From Gammaproteobacteria bacterium (GTDB lineage: Bacteria; Pseudomonadota; Gammaproteobacteria; Steroidobacterales; Steroidobacteraceae): 26,731 bases of DNA. Below, in pieces: positions 22,703 through 26,731 of this stretch. Positions within the stretch are counted from its first letter, which is position 1, and each line of letters opens with the position of its first letter. Where the stretch lies: assembly GCA_019242385.1 (NCBI GenBank), contig JAFAVO010000052.1:1-26731 (forward strand), read 5' to 3'. Under the pieces are notes generated by a model. The model ran no database searches. It was not told where the DNA came from and was given only the letters and a program-made list of their open reading frames with translations. Made by a program: the position numbers and the translations under genes.

Positions 22703-23944
22703 ATGAGCGTATCGCCGCTCGAGCGGGTCGCACCCGCAGCTGCCGCCCTAGGCCGGCGCACCAGCGCCGCAGCCGGCGAGGGGGTGCGTGCGGCTCCGGC
22801 CGGATTCCGTCCGCTGCTCGGGCTGCTGACCGCGTTCTGGATCTACGTGGCGCTCTCGAACGTCATGTATGCGAACAGCATGCAGGCGAGTCTCTCGGTG
22901 CAGAACATCCACCACGTGTTCGCTCCCTGGGATGCGCGCGTCATTCAGCACCTGCTGTTGTATCCGCTCTTCATACTCAGCATGCGCGGCGCGCTGCGGA
23001 CCGGCTGGCAGCCGCTGTGGCGCGCGCTGCCGCTGCAGTTGTTGTGTGCGCTCGGATTCGCGGTGCTCGCCTCGCCGGCGCTGGTGCTCGGGGAGTACCT
23101 GACCGGCATGGCGCACGGCAGCTCGATGATGCACGACTCGATGCAGAAGGAGTGGGGCAGCTGGAGCGGGTTCGTCACTCACGAGGTACCGATCTGGCTG
23201 GCGAGCATCACCAGCTTTCTCGTGACCTACGGATTCGGGCTGGCGCTGGTGACCGGCTTCGCCTTCTATCAGCGGCTGCGGGATTCGCAGCTGCGCACCG
23301 CGGCGCTCGAGCGCGCACTCACGCAGGCACACCTGACCGCGCTGCGCATGCAGCTCTCACCGCACACGCTCTTCAACCTGCTGCACACCATCCGCGGGCA
23401 GATCACCTGGGATCCGCCCGCGGCGCAGGCCATGGTGGTGCAGCTCGGGGACCTGCTGCGCCGGCTGCTGAGCGCGGGCGAGCGCGAGTTCACGCGGCTC
23501 ACCGATGAGCTGCAGTTCGTCACCCTCTATCTCGAGTTGCAGCAGAAACGCTTCGCCGACCGCCTCACCATCCGCGTGCCGCTGCGCGAGGATGTGCCCC
23601 GCGCCTGGGTGCCGAGCCTCATCCTGCAACCTCTGGTGGAGAATGCGGTGGTGCACGGCCTCGCAGGTCACGAGGGCCCGGTGATGATCCGCGTCGAGGC
23701 CGAAGCGAGCGGCGAGCGCCTGGTGCTGCGGGTTGTCAACACCATCGCCGCGGGTAGGGCCGCGGGGCTCGCGGGCATCGGACTCGCCAACGTACGCGAG
23801 CGGCTCGAGGTGCAGTTCGGCGCCGCCGCCGCCTTCAGCGCCTGCCCGGCGGATGAGAATCTCTGGGTCGCCGAGATACAGATGCCGCTGCTGCGCGATG
23901 GTCCCGCTGCGCCGGCGCGCGCCGAGGGCGCGGCAAGCTCATGA
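22703..23944 (+). CDS. Sensor histidine kinase, LytS/YehU type
   Basis: A 413-residue inner-membrane kinase. About four hydrophobic segments occupy residues 35-195 (for example LLGLLTAFWIYVALSNVMYA, and IWLASITSFLVTYGFGLALV). A short coiled coil leads to the His-kinase domain, with phospho-acceptor His221 in QLSPHTLFNLLHTI. The ATPase domain has the N-box LVENAVVHG (Asn314) and G-box AGIGLANVRERL. ATG 22703 is preceded by AAGGAG about ten bases away. It overlaps the regulator gene by four bases, a standard coupled pair. The signal is unknown. Confidence 0.92.
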   Translation: MSVSPLERVAPAAAALGRRTSAAAGEGVRAAPAGFRPLLGLLTAFWIYVALSNVMYANSMQASLSVQNIHHVFAPWDARVIQHLLLYPLFILSMRGALRTGWQPLWRALPLQLLCALGFAVLASPALVLGEYLTGMAHGSSMMHDSMQKEWGSWSGFVTHEVPIWLASITSFLVTYGFGLALVTGFAFYQRLRDSQLRTAALERALTQAHLTALRMQLSPHTLFNLLHTIRGQITWDPPAAQAMVVQLGDLLRRLLSAGEREFTRLTDELQFVTLYLELQQKRFADRLTIRVPLREDVPRAWVPSLILQPLVENAVVHGLAGHEGPVMIRVEAEASGERLVLRVVNTIAAGRAAGLAGIGLANVRERLEVQFGAAAAFSACPADENLWVAEIQMPLLRDGPAAPARAEGAASS

Positions 23945-24729
23945 TGAACGTCATGATCGTCGACGATGAGCCCGCGGCGCGCCGCACGGTGCGCGAGTGC
24001 TGCGAGCGTGAGGCGGACCTGCGCGTGGTGGGAGAGTTCGCCGACCCGCGGGCGGCGCTCGAGGCCATCAGCCGCGAGCGGCCGCAGGTGCTGTTCCTCG
24101 ACATCCAGATGGACTCGATGACCGGCATGGCGCTCGCCCACGCGCTCGATCCCGAGCACCTGCCGCTCATCGTCTTCGTCACCGCCTACGATCACTACGC
24201 GCTCGAAGCCTTCGAGGTGAGCGCGGTCGATTACCTGCTCAAGCCCTTCGACGATGCGCGCTTTCGCGCCACCATGGCGCGGGTGCGCCGCCGCCACGAG
24301 GCGCAGGGAAATTTCGACCGTCAGGGCGCGCTCGCTGCACTGCTCGAGCAGCTCGAGCGCGGCGCCCGTCTGCAGGCGGATGTGCAGCCCCGGGTGCTCG
24401 CCGAAGCCGGCAGCCGCATGCACATGCTCGATGTCTCGCAGGTGGAGCTGGTCGAAGCGGACCGCAACTACGTGCGCCTCACCATCGGACGCGACACCTT
24501 CCATGCCCGCAGCACGCTGCAGCAGGCCGAGAAGTCCTTCCAGACCCAGCCCATGCTGCGCATCAGCCGCTCGTGCCTGGTCAACATGCGCCACGTGAAG
24601 GAGATCAGCCGCACGCCGCGTGGCGACTTCATCCTGGTGCTCGCCGGCGGCACCACCGTGACGAGCAGCGAAGGCTATCGCGACCCGGTACGTCACTACC
24701 TCGAGCGGCTGAAACTCGCTCCGGTGTAA
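23941..24729 (+). CDS. LytTR-family response regulator
   Basis: A 262-residue DNA-binding response regulator. Receiver domain residues 3-115: acidic pair Asp8-Asp9, phospho-acceptor Asp54 (VLFLDIQMD), Thr in FVTAYD and Lys in YLLKPFD. LytTR domain residues 155-258: DVSQVELVEADRNYVRL, FHARSTLQQAE, MLRISRSCLVNMRHVKEI, the usual pattern that binds paired direct repeats. It starts within the kinase stop codon. Its targets are not evident; the MFS gene 49 bases downstream is a candidate. Confidence 0.94.
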   Translation: MMNVMIVDDEPAARRTVRECCEREADLRVVGEFADPRAALEAISRERPQVLFLDIQMDSMTGMALAHALDPEHLPLIVFVTAYDHYALEAFEVSAVDYLLKPFDDARFRATMARVRRRHEAQGNFDRQGALAALLEQLERGARLQADVQPRVLAEAGSRMHMLDVSQVELVEADRNYVRLTIGRDTFHARSTLQQAEKSFQTQPMLRISRSCLVNMRHVKEISRTPRGDFILVLAGGTTVTSSEGYRDPVRHYLERLKLAPV

Positions 24730-24740
24730 CCGCGCTGCGC

Positions 24741-24746
24741 TAAAGT
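24741..24746 (+). promoter_or_regulatory. Possible -10 element for the MFS gene
   Basis: TAAAGT lies in the short gap after the response regulator and would give a leader of about 25 bases. No clear -35 is visible, so co-transcription with the two-component genes remains equally likely. Confidence 0.25.
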
Positions 24747-24777
24747 CGCGCACGGCTCACTACACGGGGCTCGATGC

Positions 24778-26049
24778 TTGGCCGCTCGTCCACGGCCGGC
24801 GCGTCCGGCGCTCACCGCGCTCGGCGTGCTGACCGCGATCAATCTGCTCAACTACATCGACCGCTATCTGGTGCCGCCGCTGGTGCCGGAGCTCGAGCGC
24901 GCGATGCGGATCTCGCACGAGCAGGCGGGCTGGCTCTGGCCGGCGTTCATGGTGGTGTACATGGTGGCCGCGCCCGTCTTCGGAGCGTGGGGCGACCGCG
25001 GCTCGCGCACGCGCCCCATCGCGATCGGCGTCGCAATCTGGAGTGTGGCGACGGTGCTGTCGGGGCTCGCGCGCAGCTACCCGCAGCTGTATGCCTCGCG
25101 TGCGCTCGTCGGTGTCGGTGAGGCGGCCTATGCCGCGATCGCGCCGGCGTTGCTGGCGGATTACTTCGTCGCGAGCGCCCGCGGGCGAGTCTATGCCGTG
25201 CTCAACATGGCGATCCCGGTCGGCGCCGCGATCGGGTTCATCGTGGGGGGCCTGATCGGCCACCATTTCGGCTGGCGCGCGGCGTTCTACCTGTGCGGCG
25301 CACCGGGAATGCTGCTCGCCGGAGTCATTCTCGCCTTACCCGATCCGCCGCGCGGCGTGCAGGACGATCCCGCCACGGCGCGATCCGCTGCGGGTACCGC
25401 TGCAGCGGGCCGCATGTCGGACGCGCTCGGTGTCTACCTGAGCCTCCTGCGCCGTTGGCCGTTCCTGCTGCTCATTCTCGGCTACGCGGCCTATACCTTC
25501 GGTCTGGGTGGCCTCGGGTTCTGGATGCCGACCTTCCTCCAGCAGGTACGCGGGGTCTCCCCCGACGCGTCGACTTCGACCTTCGGCGCCATCGTGGTCG
25601 TGACGGGGGTGCTCGGCACGCTCGCCGGCGGCTGGCTCGGGGATTATTTTCTGCGCCGATCGCGCCAGGGATATCTCTGGTTCTCCGGGGCCACCACGCT
25701 CGCTGCCGCTCCCGTTGCGATGGTGGCGCTCGTGGCCACCGCGCCCGCGCTCTACTACGCAGCGATCGTGGTTGCGGAGCTGCTGCTGTTCATGTCGACC
25801 GGGCCGATCAACGCGGCCATCATCAACATGGTGTCCCCGCTCGAGCGGGCGCGCGCCATGGCGTTGAGCATCTTCACCATACATCTGCTCGGGGATGTGC
25901 CTTCACCGCCGCTCATCGGCCATCTCGCGGTCAGCGATTCGCTCGCGCGAGCCGTGCTCATCGTTCCCGCTGCGCTCGCGGTCGGTGGGGTCATCTGGCT
26001 GCTCTCCGCCCGGGCAGAGGCGCGCGCGGGCGAGCCCGTAGCCGCTTGA
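24778..26049 (+). CDS. MFS transporter, Spinster-like
   Basis: A 423-residue inner-membrane transporter with 12 predicted helices. LNYIDRYLVPPLVPEL in helix 1 and GDRGSRTRPI in the loop after helix 2 are typical of Spns-like MFS proteins. ALVGVGEAAYAAIAPALLADYF is the helix 4-5 region and PVGAAIGFIVGGLIGHHFGWRAAFYL is helix 5-6. The start is TTG 24778 with GGGG 8 bases upstream; the ATG at 24774 is in a different frame, and a stop at 24727 limits further extension. Substrate is unknown, possibly a lipid-like or aromatic compound. It overlaps the next gene by four bases. Confidence 0.87.
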   Translation: MAARPRPARPALTALGVLTAINLLNYIDRYLVPPLVPELERAMRISHEQAGWLWPAFMVVYMVAAPVFGAWGDRGSRTRPIAIGVAIWSVATVLSGLARSYPQLYASRALVGVGEAAYAAIAPALLADYFVASARGRVYAVLNMAIPVGAAIGFIVGGLIGHHFGWRAAFYLCGAPGMLLAGVILALPDPPRGVQDDPATARSAAGTAAAGRMSDALGVYLSLLRRWPFLLLILGYAAYTFGLGGLGFWMPTFLQQVRGVSPDASTSTFGAIVVVTGVLGTLAGGWLGDYFLRRSRQGYLWFSGATTLAAAPVAMVALVATAPALYYAAIVVAELLLFMSTGPINAAIINMVSPLERARAMALSIFTIHLLGDVPSPPLIGHLAVSDSLARAVLIVPAALAVGGVIWLLSARAEARAGEPVAA

Positions 26050-26627
26050 CCGCGCCTCTGTCGTTGCAGGCATCGCCGCCCGCGGCGCGCCCACTCGCGA
26101 CGCTGCCGCGCGAGCAGCTGCAGGAACGGCTGCGCGCCGCGCTCGCCGCGGGCGAGGGGCGAGTCGGTGCCCACTGCATCCACGAGCTGTGGATGCGCGG
26201 CGAGTTCGGCGCGAACATCGACTCGGCACTCGCAGCGCTGTGGCGCAGCGCCGGCCCCTCGATCCCCGAGTGGCTGCCGATGCGCTATTTCGAGTCGCTG
26301 CCGACGCTGTATGAAGTGGCTCTGAGGTTCAGTGCCACGCGGCGGGGGCGCTGCAACCTCTACCTCGTGCTGCTCGACTTCGAGGATCGGCGTCGCGGCC
26401 CCTACGGGGTGTACGTCGGCATGACCCACCACACGCCGGCGCAGCGCTTCGATCAGCACAAGGCAGGCATTCGTGCCGCCGGCAGCGTGCTGCGGCGCGG
26501 ACTCGAGGTGCTCACCGGGCCGGTGCTGCACCTGCAGGGCATCGCCCGGGCCGAAGCGCTGCGACTCGAAGCACAGCTCGCGGACGCGCTTCGCGACGCC
26601 GGGCTGCTCGTCGAGGGGGGCCATTAG
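26046..26627 (+). CDS. GIY-YIG-like domain protein
   Basis: A 193-residue soluble protein. Residues 104-140 carry a GIY-YIG-like core: NLYLVLLDF as first strand, GVYVGMT as the YIG strand, then Arg134 and His138 in PAQRFDQHKAG. The first motif is NLY instead of GIY, so nuclease activity is uncertain. Residues 20-95 are a helical N-terminal part (REQLQERLRAALAAGE, HELWMRGEFG) that I do not recognise. TTG 26046 overlaps the MFS stop as TTGA. The reading frame extends further upstream, but that part is a shadow of the MFS gene. Confidence 0.65.
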   Translation: MTAPLSLQASPPAARPLATLPREQLQERLRAALAAGEGRVGAHCIHELWMRGEFGANIDSALAALWRSAGPSIPEWLPMRYFESLPTLYEVALRFSATRRGRCNLYLVLLDFEDRRRGPYGVYVGMTHHTPAQRFDQHKAGIRAAGSVLRRGLEVLTGPVLHLQGIARAEALRLEAQLADALRDAGLLVEGGH

Positions 26628-26686
26628 GCGGACAGCCATAGTCGGCCTCGACTGACAGCTCGCTGGGCCGGCGGGCTGATGTCCGC
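26628..26686 (+). ncRNA. Compact three-way-junction RNA-like fold after the last CDS
   Basis: The closing stem GCGGACA (26628-26634)/TGTCCGC (26680-26686) encloses two hairpins: AGTCG/CGACT with loop GCCT (26640-26653), and CAGCTCGC/GCGGGCTG with one T-G pair and a 7-base loop (26656-26678). It starts on the first base after a stop codon. It may be a structured 3' UTR, a repetitive extragenic element or chance pairing in GC-rich DNA. Confidence 0.3.
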
Positions 26687-26731
26687 ACCGCGCCGCCTCA
26701 GTCAGATTGGCGGGCAGACGTGGCCACGAGC

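Noticed and set aside
24774..24780. Frameshift at the MFS start, where ATG lies in the wrong frame four bases before TTG
   Set aside because: The TTG frame gives a full-length MFS N-terminus with suitable ribosome-site spacing, so no frameshift is needed.
25293..26045. Upstream extension of the GIY-YIG-like frame
   Set aside because: This part overlaps the MFS gene out of frame and is Arg/Ala/His-rich noise. TTG 26046 at the MFS stop is the sensible start.

Overview
This is a GC-rich, densely packed chromosomal window from a Gram-negative bacterium. An outer-membrane TonB-dependent receptor, a UrcA-family protein, a phasin, TPR-sulfotransferases and a LytS/LytTR pair together suggest a proteobacterium. 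A gammaproteobacterium of the Steroidobacter/Nevskia kind is my best guess, from gene content only. I saw no tRNA, rRNA, CRISPR array, transposase or phage gene.

Region 1 (1-6394, + strand) is a phosphonate catabolism operon. It starts with an amino-acid permease cut by the left window edge and interrupted by an in-frame TAA. Then come PhnW (2-aminoethylphosphonate transaminase), PhnA (phosphonoacetate hydrolase), PhnY (phosphonoacetaldehyde dehydrogenase) and a GlpT-like organophosphate-family MFS transporter. Together they would convert 2-aminoethylphosphonate to acetate, phosphate and alanine. Genes overlap or nearly touch, which points to one transcript. A convergent HisN-like phosphatase (6400-7188, -) closes this block.

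Region 2 (7189-14806) has a 400-base divergent intergenic stretch with a 15-bp palindrome and several hairpins. It is followed by a TonB-dependent receptor read from a TTG with a strong ribosome site, a clear intrinsic terminator, and two adjacent TPR-sulfotransferases. The second of these carries an N-terminal SEC-C zinc motif.

Region 3 (14848-19578) has a mandelate-racemase-type enolase-superfamily enzyme divergent from a GcvA-like LysR regulator. The regulator is followed 15 bases later by a large FAD/folate amine dehydrogenase of the dimethylglycine/sarcosine dehydrogenase type. This looks like one LysR-controlled catabolic unit for an N-methylated or hydroxylated acid; the substrate is unknown.

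Region 4 (19603-21788) has a MaoC-type enoyl-CoA hydratase divergent from a phasin, which hints at polyhydroxyalkanoate metabolism. A Tat-exported aldo/keto reductase follows; its -10-like box lies six bases from the ATG, so it may be leaderless.

Region 5 (21789-26731) has a UrcA-family exported protein flanked by two unusual repeat zones, a LytS-type histidine kinase with its LytTR regulator, an MFS transporter and a GIY-YIG-like protein. A compact three-stem RNA-like fold starts on the base after the last stop codon. The repeat zone between urcA and lytS holds 21-bp periodic repeats that stay in frame in an otherwise unrecognised small ORF. Differences between its repeated modules are mostly silent or conservative, and I consider it the most likely undescribed element here.
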